NCBI GenBank assembly: GCA_022825005.1 | Contig: JAJDYU010000035.1 | Location: forward strand, 1 to 49,158 | DNA from: Acidimicrobiia bacterium | GTDB taxonomy: Bacteria > Actinomycetota > Acidimicrobiia > Acidimicrobiales > Bin134 | DNA length: 49,158 nucleotides | Direction of reading: 5' to 3' | Shown: in pieces, positions 1 through 7,378 of the stretch | Layout: each line of letters starts with the position of its first letter | Numbering within the stretch: the stretch's first letter is position 1 | Notes under the pieces: model-generated | Seen by the model: only the letters and a program-made list of their open reading frames with translations | Told to the model about the DNA's origin: nothing | The model's database searches: none | Program-made: the position numbers and the translations under genes

Positions 1-1
1 A

Positions 2-915
2 ATCGAGACCACGGAGAAGGTGTGGATGGACGGCGAGCTGGTGGACTGGGCCGACGCCACCGTTCACGTGCTCACCCACACGCTCCACTACGGCAACGGC
101 GTCTTCGAGGGCATCCGGGCCTATGAGACCGACGAGGGCGCGGCGGTGTTCCGGCTCACCCCCCACATCCGCCGGCTGTTTGCCAGCGCCAAGATCCTCC
201 AGATCGACATCCCCTTCACGGTGGACGAGTTGGTGGCCGCCACCAAGGAGACCGTGCGGGTCAACGGTGTGAAGAGCTGCTACATCCGCCCGCTGGCCTA
301 TCTGGGCTACGGCGAGATGGGGCTGAACCCGCTGTCTTGTGAAGTGAACGTGGCCATCGCGGTGTGGCCGTGGGCACCTATCTGGGGGACGAGGGGGTTA
401 TGAACGGGGTGCGCCTCATGGTCAGCTCCTGGCAGCGCCACGACCCCAACTCCATGCCCACTGCGGCCAAAGGCTGCGGGAACTACATCAACAGCCAGCT
501 GGCCAAGGTGCAGGCGCTGAAGGCCGGCTACGACGAGGCGATCCTGCTGTCGCCCCAGGGCTATGTGAGCGAGTGCACCGGCGAGAACGTGTTCGTGGTG
601 CGCGACGGCACCATTGTTACCCCGCCCACCGCGGTGGGAGCGCTGGAGGGCATCACCCAGGACGCCATCCGCACCATGGCCTCCGATCTGGGCATTCCCT
701 ACACCACCGACAACCTGCTGCGCAGCGACCTGTATCTGGCCGACGAGGCGTTCCTGTCGGGTACGGCGGCCGAGGTGGTTCCCATCCGGTCGGTGGACGA
801 CCGCGAGATCGGCGATCCCGGCCCTATCACCCGCAAGATCCAAGAGGTGTTCCAGGACGCGGTGCGGGGCCGACAGGCCCAATATCGGCACTGGAACGAG
901 CATGTCGACCGTTGA
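2..915 (+). CDS. ilvE: Branched-chain amino acid aminotransferase, 5' end outside window, internal frameshift
   Basis: PLP-dependent transaminase for the last step of Val/Leu/Ile synthesis. The start lies before the window: an open frame from base 2 reads IETTEKVWMDGELVDWAD, and the family usually has only a few residues before this. The N-terminal part has HTLHYGNGVFEGIRAYET; the C-terminal part has the HDPNSMPTAAKGCGNYINSQ segment with the PLP lysine and the SECTGENVF motif. The two parts are in different frames. The reading frame breaks near 380-384, where the frame gives PWAPIWG but the family expects PWGTYLGDEG. One extra G in the short G run at about 379-382 would restore it. This is either a homopolymer sequencing error or a real inactivation. 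The stop overlaps the start of cimA by 14 nt, so the two are probably co-transcribed. Confidence 0.9.
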
Positions 916-2536
916 GGCGACCGGATCCCGGTCCCTGCCCGCCGCGGTAGAGATTTACGACACCACCCTTCGCGACGGGAGCCAGCTCGAGGGGATCTCC
1001 CTCACGGTGGAGGACAAGCTCCGCATCGCCCGTCAGCTCGACTCCCTCGGCGTCCACTACATCGAGGGGGGTTGGCCCGGCTCCAACCCCAAAGACGACG
1101 AGTTCTTCGCCCGAGCCCGCGACGAGCTGAACCTGGAGACCAGCACCCTGGTGGCCTTCGGCTCCACCCGAAAGGTGAAGGGGCGCACCGATGAGGATCT
1201 CACCCTGGCCAACCTGGTGGCCTCCGGCACCGAGGTGGCCTGCATCGTGGGCAAGTGCTGGGACTACCACGTGGTGGAGGCCCTGCGGACCACCCTGGAC
1301 GAAGGCGTGGCCATGGTGGCCGACTCGGTGCGGTTCTTGAAGGACAACGGCATGCAGGTGTTCTTCGACGCCGAGCACTTCTTCGACGGATTCCACCACA
1401 ATCAGGAATACAGCCTGGCGGTATTGGAGGCGGCCGCGGTGGCCGGAGCCGACCGGCTCGTGCTGTGCGACACCAACGGGGGTTCGCTGCCCACCCGGGT
1501 GGAAGACATCGTGGGCGCGGTAGTCGACTACCTGGACACCCCGGTGGGAGTCCACCTCCACGACGACACCGGCTGTGGGGTGGCCAACGCCCTGGCCGGC
1601 GTGCGAGCCGGGGCCATCCAGGTGCAGGGCACCATCAACGGCTACGGCGAGCGCACCGGCAACTGCAACCTGGTGCCGATCATCGCCAACCTCAGCCTGA
1701 AGATGGGGGTGGAAACCGTTCCTCCCGACCGCCTACAGCGGCTTACCGCGGTGTCGCACCATGTGGCCGAGTTGGTGAACTTCACGCCTGATCCTCAGCA
1801 GGCCTACGTGGGATCATCGGCATTCGCCCACAAGGCCGGCCTCCACACCAGTGCCATCGCCCGCCGCCCCGATGCCTATGAGCACATCGATCCGGCGGCG
1901 GTGGGCAACGGCACCCGGTTCGTGGTGTCGGAGATGGCGGGTCGCTCCACGGTGGAGCTCAAGGCCGAGGAACTGGGCCTCGACCTCGACGGCAAAGCCG
2001 TGGGCGAGATCGTGGAAACCCTCAAGAGGCTGGAGCACGCCGGCTATCACTTCGAGGTGGCCGACGCCTCCCTGGAGTTGCTGATGCGAGGGGCGTCGGG
2101 ATGGGCGCAGCCGTACTTCGAGCTGGAGTCGTTCAAGGTGGGCACCGAGCACCGGTCGGGCACCGGGGCCCGAGCCTGGAACGAAGTAGCGGTGGAGATG
2201 GAGACCGAGGCCATCGTGAAGCTTCACGTGGGCGGTGAGCGCATTGTGGCCACCGGGGAGGGCAACGGCCCGGTCAACGCCATGCACGCCGCGCTGATGA
2301 CGGCGCTGGGCGATCGCTATCCCGCGTTCCGGTCGATCTCGCTCATCGACTACAAGGTGCGGGTGCTTGACACCGCGGCGGGCACTGCGGCGGTAACCCG
2401 GGTGATCATCGACTCCACCAACGGCGACCGGGTTTGGACCACCATCGGTGTGTCCACCAACATCGTGGAGGCTAGCTGGCAGGCCCTGGTGGACAGCCTG
2501 GTGTTCGGGCTCCTCCACAGCGAAGACGGAGGATGA
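902..2536 (+). CDS. cimA: Citramalate synthase
   Basis: Condenses acetyl-CoA and pyruvate to (R)-citramalate, a threonine-independent route to 2-oxobutyrate and isoleucine. The 544-residue protein has the DRE-TIM barrel signature DTTLRDGSQLEG near residue 20, HLHDDTGCGVANAL for metal binding, and QGTINGYGERTGNCNL. The C-terminal 140 residues match the LeuA-type regulatory dimer domain. The open frame extends upstream to 614, but ATG 902 is chosen because the family match begins right after it and the upstream part only shadows ilvE. Its neighbour ilvE supports a branched-chain amino acid role. The close relatives 2-isopropylmalate synthase and homocitrate synthase are less likely, since the LRDGSQLEGIS and GWPGSNPKD patterns are of the CimA type. 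Confidence 0.92.
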   Translation: MSTVEATGSRSLPAAVEIYDTTLRDGSQLEGISLTVEDKLRIARQLDSLGVHYIEGGWPGSNPKDDEFFARARDELNLETSTLVAFGSTRKVKGRTDEDLTLANLVASGTEVACIVGKCWDYHVVEALRTTLDEGVAMVADSVRFLKDNGMQVFFDAEHFFDGFHHNQEYSLAVLEAAAVAGADRLVLCDTNGGSLPTRVEDIVGAVVDYLDTPVGVHLHDDTGCGVANALAGVRAGAIQVQGTINGYGERTGNCNLVPIIANLSLKMGVETVPPDRLQRLTAVSHHVAELVNFTPDPQQAYVGSSAFAHKAGLHTSAIARRPDAYEHIDPAAVGNGTRFVVSEMAGRSTVELKAEELGLDLDGKAVGEIVETLKRLEHAGYHFEVADASLELLMRGASGWAQPYFELESFKVGTEHRSGTGARAWNEVAVEMETEAIVKLHVGGERIVATGEGNGPVNAMHAALMTALGDRYPAFRSISLIDYKVRVLDTAAGTAAVTRVIIDSTNGDRVWTTIGVSTNIVEASWQALVDSLVFGLLHSEDGG

Positions 2537-3072
2537 CGGTGGCTGCACCCGACTACGTACCCAACAAGACCGCAGCGGCCGACCGGCACTATGTGTCGCC
2601 ACCACGGCGTCCCCAGCCGTGGCTGGCCGATCGCCCCGGCGAGCTGACTGAGGGCCAGCCGATGGGTGCCGGCCTGGGCGTGCCCGGGCCCGATCAGGGG
2701 TATGCCTTGCGTCTGGCCCGCCGCTTCGAGGGCCAGTTGGTGTTGGACGCCGGCGAGCACGCCGCCGATGCCGTCGCCGGCTGCGTGGGCGTGGCGTTGA
2801 AGCGAGCAGCCGTATTCGGCCGGGCGCCGGTGGCCGCCGATCTGGAGGTGGCTTTCAGGGTGTTCGGCTTCCTGCCCCCCGCCCCCGACGAGTCGTTTAT
2901 GGCCTGGCGCAAAGAACTGTTCGCCGGTGTCAGCCATCCCCACCACTATGCCGAGGCCCGGCACATAGTGGACCTTGTTCCCGAGGCGGCTTTGCGGCTG
3001 CCTCCCAGCGAGGTCGAGGCCGCCTGCCTCAACAACAAAGCTGAGCTGTTCGCGGTCAGCATCAACCGGTGA
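2533..3072 (+). CDS. Conserved hypothetical protein between cimA and gltX
   Basis: A 179-residue soluble protein of unknown function; I do not recognise a domain. The N-terminus is Pro- and Arg-rich (PPRRPQPWLADRPGELTEGQPMG). The middle has a mixed helix/strand segment with FRVFGFLPPAPDES, and the C-terminus ends in NNKAELFAVSINR. No signal peptide or membrane segment is visible. It overlaps cimA by ATGA and gltX by GTGA, so translation of all three is coupled. A GGAGG at 2528-2532 lies six bases before an in-frame GTG at 2539, which may be the true start instead of ATG 2533. Codon use is like the neighbours, so it looks native. Confidence 0.75.
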   Translation: MTVAAPDYVPNKTAAADRHYVSPPRRPQPWLADRPGELTEGQPMGAGLGVPGPDQGYALRLARRFEGQLVLDAGEHAADAVAGCVGVALKRAAVFGRAPVAADLEVAFRVFGFLPPAPDESFMAWRKELFAGVSHPHHYAEARHIVDLVPEAALRLPPSEVEAACLNNKAELFAVSINR

Positions 3073-4439
3073 CTCCGGCTGAGCCACAGACCTCGGCTGA
3101 TTCGCCACGGGTACGGTTCGCACCGTCGCCCACCGGCTATCTCCACGTCGGCTCGGCCCGAACGGCACTGTTCAACTGGCTGTACGCCCGCTCCACCGGC
3201 GGCACGATGGTGCTGCGGATTGAGGACACCGACGAGAGCCGCAACCGCCCTGAGCTGACCGACGCCATTTTCGAATACCTGGGTTGGCTGGGTATCGACT
3301 ACGACGAGGGGCCGTTTTACCAGTCGGAGCGCCGGGAGCGGCACCGCGATGCAGTGCAGCAGTTGCTGGACAACGGCCGGGCCTACCTGTGCGACGCCGA
3401 CGACAACGAGCTTCCCGGCACTGAAATGGGCGACGGCCGAGCGGTGCGTTTCCGGACCCCGGAGGGCACCACCGTGATCGACGATGTGGTCCGAGGAGAG
3501 GTGGCGGTGGACCACGCCCAGCTCGGCGACTTCGTGATCTGGCGCTCCGACGGCTCGCCCACGTTCGTGCTGGCCAACGCGGTGGACGACGCCGACATGG
3601 CCATCACCCACGCCATCCGGGGTGAGGATCTGCTGTCGAGCACCCCTAGGGCCGTGCTGGTGGCCGAGGCGCTGGGAGCCACACCGCCGATCTACGCCCA
3701 CCTGCCCCTGCTGGTGAACGAGCAGCGCAAGAAGCTGTCCAAGCGCCGCGACGACGTTTCATTGGAGAGCTATCGCCAGCGGGGATTCCTGGCTGAGGCC
3801 ATGGCCAACTACCTGGCCCTGTTGGGCTGGGGGCCGCGCGACGGGGTGGAGATCCGCCCCATGGCTGAGATCATCGACCAGTTCCGGCTGGAGGACGTCA
3901 ACAAGGCCCCCGCGTTCTTCGATGTCGCCAAGCTGGAGCATTTCAACGGGGTCTACATCCGCGAGCTCGACGCTGCGGAACTGCTGGCCGCCCTCGAGCC
4001 TCATCTGACCGGCGACGATGTGCCCTGGACCCCCGAGCGCTACCGCCCCGATGTGACCGCCGCCATGGCCCCGCTAGTCCAAGAGAAGCTCCGCACCCTC
4101 GAAGGCATCGTCCCCCAAGTGGACTGGCTTTTCCTCGCAGACCCCATCATCGACGAGCAGTCGTGGGAAAAGGCCGTCGTGCGCGGCAAAGCCGCCCCCG
4201 AAATCCTCGACGCCACCATCGCGGCCCTCACCAACTGCCCCTGGGATCCCGAAACCGTCAAAGACGCTGTCTTCGCCGCCGGCGAGGCCCATGGCGTCAA
4301 CCGCTCCAAGTCCCAGGCCCCTGTCCGAGTAGCCGTCACCGGCCGTTCAGTAGGCCCCCCACTCTTCGAGCCCATGGTGAACCACCTAACCCGCCAAGAA
4401 GTCCTCCACCGCCTCCAAACCGCCCGCTCCCGCCTCTAA
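3069..4439 (+). CDS. gltX: Glutamyl-tRNA synthetase
   Basis: Class I synthetase charging tRNA-Glu; 456 residues, slightly short for the family. The N-terminus has VRFAPSPTGYLHVGSARTAL, the HIGH-type motif, followed by LRIEDTDESRNRPE. The KMSKS equivalent is KKLSKRRDDVSLESY near residue 220. The C-terminal anticodon-binding part continues to MVNHLTRQEVLHRL. The GTG start overlaps the previous stop by four bases, and no separate ribosome-binding site is visible. A tRNA-Gln gene follows 46 bases later. Actinobacteria generally lack GlnRS and make Gln-tRNA-Gln by misacylation and GatCAB amidation, so this enzyme is probably non-discriminating; that is inference. Confidence 0.95.
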   Translation: MTPAEPQTSADSPRVRFAPSPTGYLHVGSARTALFNWLYARSTGGTMVLRIEDTDESRNRPELTDAIFEYLGWLGIDYDEGPFYQSERRERHRDAVQQLLDNGRAYLCDADDNELPGTEMGDGRAVRFRTPEGTTVIDDVVRGEVAVDHAQLGDFVIWRSDGSPTFVLANAVDDADMAITHAIRGEDLLSSTPRAVLVAEALGATPPIYAHLPLLVNEQRKKLSKRRDDVSLESYRQRGFLAEAMANYLALLGWGPRDGVEIRPMAEIIDQFRLEDVNKAPAFFDVAKLEHFNGVYIRELDAAELLAALEPHLTGDDVPWTPERYRPDVTAAMAPLVQEKLRTLEGIVPQVDWLFLADPIIDEQSWEKAVVRGKAAPEILDATIAALTNCPWDPETVKDAVFAAGEAHGVNRSKSQAPVRVAVTGRSVGPPLFEPMVNHLTRQEVLHRLQTARSRL

Positions 4440-4443
4440 AGCG

Positions 4444-4474
4444 TTGCCCCTCTGTGGGATGCGGGGAGTACACT
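4444..4474 (+). promoter_or_regulatory. Candidate promoter of tRNA-Gln
   Basis: TTGCCC at 4444-4449 and TACACT at 4469-4474 are separated by 19 bases, with the tRNA starting 11 bases after the second box. The hexamers fit a housekeeping sigma factor but the spacing is longer than the ideal 17. Read-through from gltX is also possible. Confidence 0.4.
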
Positions 4475-4485
4475 GGCCGCTGCTT

Positions 4486-4560
4486 TCGGGAGTGGTGTAA
4501 TTGGCAACACACCGGGTTCTGGTCCCGATATTGGGGGTTCGAGTCCTCCCTCCCGAGCCA
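4486..4560 (+). tRNA. tRNA-Gln (CTG)
   Basis: A 75-base cloverleaf with encoded CCA. The acceptor arms TCGGGAG and CTCCCGA pair fully, with discriminator G. The D stem is GTGT/ACAC. The anticodon loop TTCTGGT gives anticodon CTG. The anticodon stem CCGGG/CCCGA has one C-A mismatch at its outer pair. The T arm is GGGGG-TTCGAGT-CCTCC with one G-T pair. It lies just downstream of gltX and directly upstream of an accessory patch, which suits a tRNA integration site. Confidence 0.93.
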
Positions 4561-4595
4561 ACTGAAGCTGATGAAAGCAGCGGACAGTCAGGTCG

Positions 4596-4817
4596 TCAAG
4601 ACCACGCGCCAGTCATGATGGCAGGGTCTCCGAGATCTTGGACGAGCGTTGCAAATTGTTGGAGGTCCTCGACGCTGGCCGGCCGGGCGGCAGCGACGCG
4701 CTCTCGCTCCAGCGTTCGGCGGAGGTACTCGTTGCGAGAGAGTCCGACTCGTTTCGCCTTAGCATCGATTGCCGCGAGCACCTCATCTGGGATGTCTCGG
4801 ATCAAGATGTCAGCCAC
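4596..4817 (-). CDS. Orphan VapB/FitA-like ribbon-helix-helix antitoxin
   Basis: A 73-residue protein with the typical FitA/VapB pattern VADILIRDIPDEVLAAID followed by KRVGLSRNEYLRRTLERE, a ribbon-helix-helix DNA-binding fold. The tail DLGDPAIMTGAWS resembles the toxin-binding ends of this family. The frame extends to ATG 4835, but GGAGG at 4823-4827 lies five bases before GTG 4817, which also matches the conserved ADILIRD start. In the usual operon a PIN-domain VapC toxin starts at or within the antitoxin stop. Here the stop is followed after 35 bases by the 3' end of tRNA-Gln, so no toxin fits. The toxin has probably been deleted, leaving a solitary antitoxin. Confidence 0.82.
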   Translation of the reverse strand: MADILIRDIPDEVLAAIDAKAKRVGLSRNEYLRRTLERERVAAARPASVEDLQQFATLVQDLGDPAIMTGAWS

Positions 4818-4986
4818 GACCACCTCCAACTGCATCTGATGATATGAGGGTGGGATCGATGTGTCTCACCTTGTGGCCCTCTGTGTGCCCCGGTATGACG
4901 AAGAGCGAAGGGCCGTCTTGGTGAAAGCACAGCTTGGGGAAGGGATGAGTCTCCTCCGTAACGAGGCGGGGAGAGAATTGGGGGGG

Positions 4987-5649
4987 CTAGTACTCAAGCA
5001 CAGCATCGGGTTGGACAGCGAGAACACTGGGCACCCTGCTGTGGTGTCTAAGCCAGGCAAGCGTCGACGTGCTGAGAAATCCGGTGATGTTGCAGATTCT
5101 CTTGTAGTCATCCTGGAGCTTGCGCTGGAAGATCGGCTCATGATGGGCGATCCTGTTCCTCAACGTGCGAAGTCGGTCTAGGGCGTCGTGGAGCCCCCTT
5201 CGGCTACTGACCCGAGGTGAGAATATGCGGTGTAAGTCGGTCCGCCAGATCGTCGTGTCGTACGCGTTGGCAAATAATGCCACCCAGAATCCAAAGGGCA
5301 ACTCTGCGACCACCCGGCCAGCAGTGGGCTTCTTGCCAAATTCATGGAGTTGTTGGACCGCAGCCTCGACCTTGCCTTGTTCGGCTTGGCGAAGTAGCTG
5401 CCCATTGTCAAACCATGCCGTACCGTGGGTTTGGCACATTGCGTCGTGGACTGCGTTGCGGAGCGTGACTTCTAGTGTTTGCAGCGGGCCGTACAAGGCA
5501 GCGGCCGCGGCGGTGTTCCAGGTGTAGATCTGCAAGGCCTCCGCATCACTCTCGACATGCTGGCGGTAGGTAGAAAAACGAGTCGGGTAAATAGTTGAGA
5601 TGAGAGCAGCAGTTCCGCTTTCGTCATAGGCGAATGGTTGATCAGCCAC
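4987..5649 (-). CDS. Abi-like protein with HEPN RNase motif
   Basis: A 220-residue protein resembling the Abi_2/AbiD-F abortive-infection family. Visible hallmarks are LQTLEVTLRNAVHDAM near residue 58, ELPFGFWVALFANAY near 116, and RLRTLRNRIAHHEPIF at 159-174. The last carries the RNxxxH HEPN ribonuclease motif (Arg164, His169/170). Such proteins act as RNA-cleaving toxins in phage defence or toxin-antitoxin systems; this activity is family knowledge and was not shown here. The start is GTG 5649, with no clear ribosome-binding site. Base composition is visibly less GC-rich than the flanking genes. No obvious antitoxin partner is adjacent, apart from the orphan VapB-like gene 170 bases downstream on the same strand. 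It is probably a horizontally acquired remnant beside tRNA-Gln. Confidence 0.8.
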   Translation of the reverse strand: MADQPFAYDESGTAALISTIYPTRFSTYRQHVESDAEALQIYTWNTAAAAALYGPLQTLEVTLRNAVHDAMCQTHGTAWFDNGQLLRQAEQGKVEAAVQQLHEFGKKPTAGRVVAELPFGFWVALFANAYDTTIWRTDLHRIFSPRVSSRRGLHDALDRLRTLRNRIAHHEPIFQRKLQDDYKRICNITGFLSTSTLAWLRHHSRVPSVLAVQPDAVLEY

Positions 5650-5677
5650 GGAGCGTCACGGTACAGTAAGTGCGTAC

Positions 5678-5724
5678 GCCCCCATCAGCCTCTCCCCGGT
5701 TTACCGGGTGAAGCGGTTGGGGGC
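5678..5724. other. Nested inverted repeat between abi gene and HAD gene
   Basis: An outer perfect 7-bp stem GCCCCCA (5678-5684) / TGGGGGC (5718-5724) encloses an inner 6-bp stem CCCGGT / ACCGGG (5695-5700 and 5703-5708) with a 2-base loop. No T-tract follows. It may be an island-edge element, a structured RNA or a transcription barrier; nothing in the sequence decides this. Confidence 0.5.
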
Positions 5725-5805
5725 AGATTCTGTTTTGCAGACCTTGAGCTCCATGTTGCGGTGGGGTTCTCAATCAGATTGGTGTGTCGGTAATCTGCCG
5801 GCATC

Positions 5806-6168
5806 CTGATTTCGTTTGATATTGACGGCACGCTGGAGTGCGGTGATCCGCCGGGGCCGATCTTGTTGGAGGCCATGCGGCAGGCCAAGGCCAGGGGTTA
5901 TGTGATCGGCAGCGGGTCTGACCGGGTGCGTTCTGACCAGCAGCGGCTGTGGGACATACACGGGATCGACGTCGATTTTGTGGGGGGCAAGCACCATTTG
6001 GACGAGGTGCGGAACCAGTTTGAGGCCAGTCGCTACATCCACATCGGCGACACCGACGTCGACCGGTACTACGCCGAGGCGGCGGGATTCGAGTTCCTGC
6101 ACGTGGAGGAACTCAACGGCGTCTCCAACGCGCTGGCCGGCGCGGACTTCTTCGACTGGCTGGGCTAG
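5806..6168 (+). CDS. Small HAD-superfamily protein with non-canonical start
   Basis: A 120-residue HAD-fold protein. The first strand and catalytic motif I read ISFDIDGTLECGD (DxDGT). Motif II is probably IGSGSDR, and motif IV is HIGDTDVDRYYAEAAG. It lacks a cap domain, so it may be a minimal phosphatase or a non-catalytic HAD. There is no ATG, GTG or TTG between the in-frame stop at 5791-5793 and motif I. The possible starts are ATC 5803, CTG 5806 and ATT 5809; the first TTG (5863) would remove the catalytic Asp pair. I chose CTG 5806. A TAATCT box at 5791-5796, the same word that precedes mrp, suggests a leaderless message. The stop overlaps the convergent desulfurase stop by four bases. 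Confidence 0.7.
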   Translation: MISFDIDGTLECGDPPGPILLEAMRQAKARGYVIGSGSDRVRSDQQRLWDIHGIDVDFVGGKHHLDEVRNQFEASRYIHIGDTDVDRYYAEAAGFEFLHVEELNGVSNALAGADFFDWLG

Positions 6169-7301
6169 GCCCGCAGTTTGCGCAGCTCTGCTAGAGACTC
6201 TTGTAGCGCCTGAGCAGCGGTTTCCACGTCCTCGTCGGTTGTCGACCAACCCACCGACAGACGCAGAGAGTGGTGGGCGTCTACGCCCATGGCCTCGAGC
6301 ACTGGGGACGGCTCGAGCGATTCGGAGGCGCATGAGCTGCCGGAGTGGGCGGCCACACCGGCCCGGTCCAAGGCAATCAGCACAGCCTGAGGCTCCACGT
6401 CGCTGATACCCAGGCACACCAGGTGGGGCAGGCGCTGGGTGGTGTGACCGTACTCCACGACGCCCTCGATGCTCTGTGTCAGGTTGCGCAGCTTGTCGGT
6501 TTGGGTTTGCGCCCGGCTGGCCTCTTGCTCCAAGCCGCCGTCCTCTAGCGCCGCGCACGCCGCTCCAAAGCCGGCGATGGCCGCGCCGTTCTCCAGTCCC
6601 GCCCGTCGAGCCCGCTCCTGGTCGCCACCTTCCAACAGCGGAACCAAGCGCAGCCCGCGGCGCACCAACAGGGCTCCCATACCTGGCGGCCCGCCGAACT
6701 TGTGGGCGCTGATCGACATCAAGTCGGCGCCAACCTCGGCAAAGTCAACCCGAACCCGGCCCGCGGCCGCAGCGGCGTCCACGTGGATCAGCACATCGGG
6801 GGATCGCTCCCGGCAGGCGGCCACCACCTCGGCCACCGGCTGCACCGTGCCCACTTCGTGGTTGGCCCACTGGCAGTGCACCGCGGCGGTGTCGGGCCCG
6901 ACAGCCGCGGCCATCTCATCGGGGTTCACCCGACCGGTGCTGTCCACCCCGACCACGGTGATCTGGTGGTTCTGGGTTTCGAGCCGCTGGGCCGACAGCC
7001 GCACCGCGGAATGCTCCACCGCGCTCAGCACTTGGTGGGTGCCCCGGCGTGACGCCCCCTGCACCGCGGCGGCGATCGACTCGGTGGCTCCGCTGGTGAA
7101 AACCACCTCTCGAGAGCGGGCACCGAAGCAGTCGGCCACCTTTTGGCGGGCCTGTTCGATCTCATAGCGGGCCGCAAGCGCCTCGGCATGCAACCGGGAG
7201 GGGTCGCCATGACCAGCCGCCCACCACTGATTCATGGCCGCCAGTGCCTCGGGCCGGATGGGCGAGGTGGAGGCGTGGTCGAGATAGTGGCGACCGGTCA
7301 C
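6165..7301 (-). CDS. Cysteine desulfurase (NifS/IscS family)
   Basis: PLP enzyme taking sulfur from cysteine for Fe-S clusters and thiolation; 378 residues. Visible signatures are YLDHASTSPIRPEAL at the start, FTSGATESIAAA, the PLP-stacking His97 (SAVEHSA), NHEVGTVQP, HVDAAAAAG, the PLP lysine in SISAHKFGGPPG (Lys201) and the catalytic GSSCASE loop (Cys324). The start is GTG 7301. An upstream mini-ORF ends in GTGA over this start, and the 11 bases covering the start are repeated 35 bases upstream. It is divergent from mrp, which encodes an Fe-S carrier ATPase, so an Fe-S assembly role is likely. I cannot tell IscS from a more specialised desulfurase. Confidence 0.92.
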   Translation of the reverse strand: MTGRHYLDHASTSPIRPEALAAMNQWWAAGHGDPSRLHAEALAARYEIEQARQKVADCFGARSREVVFTSGATESIAAAVQGASRRGTHQVLSAVEHSAVRLSAQRLETQNHQITVVGVDSTGRVNPDEMAAAVGPDTAAVHCQWANHEVGTVQPVAEVVAACRERSPDVLIHVDAAAAAGRVRVDFAEVGADLMSISAHKFGGPPGMGALLVRRGLRLVPLLEGGDQERARRAGLENGAAIAGFGAACAALEDGGLEQEASRAQTQTDKLRNLTQSIEGVVEYGHTTQRLPHLVCLGISDVEPQAVLIALDRAGVAAHSGSSCASESLEPSPVLEAMGVDAHHSLRLSVGWSTTDEDVETAAQALQESLAELRKLRA

Positions 7302-7336
7302 GGCACTGGATTTGGGTATCGCACCGGGATGGTCAC
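7298..7336 (-). other. Mini-ORF with copied start, upstream of cysteine desulfurase
   Basis: A 12-codon frame begins GTG ACC, like the downstream gene, and ends in a TGA that overlaps the desulfurase GTG as GTGA. The 11-base word GTGCCGTGACC occurs at both starts, 35 bases apart. Whether it is translated is unknown. Confidence 0.4.
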
Positions 7337-7363
7337 GGCACAGGGATTTCTGAGTCGATGCCG

Positions 7364-7378
7364 TAATCTACCGGCATG
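7364..7378 (+). promoter_or_regulatory. -10 box of leaderless mrp message
   Basis: TAATCT at 7364-7369 ends six bases before ATG 7376, so transcription would begin at or next to the start codon. No Shine-Dalgarno sequence is present and no convincing -35 box was seen. The same TAATCT-n-CCGGCAT string occurs at 5791-5804 before the HAD gene. Confidence 0.5.

Noticed and set aside
614..901. In-frame upstream extension of cimA
   Set aside because: The sequence overlaps ilvE in another frame, is Arg/Trp-rich, and the conserved CimA start is at 902.
4861..5181. 106-codon plus-strand frame opposite the Abi-like gene
   Set aside because: No family pattern; the opposite strand has a clear HEPN/Abi protein.
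4561..5800. Direct repeat of the tRNA-Gln 3' end as an attachment site of an island
   Set aside because: I looked for a copy of the T-arm/acceptor sequence after the accessory genes and found none; no integrase is present either.
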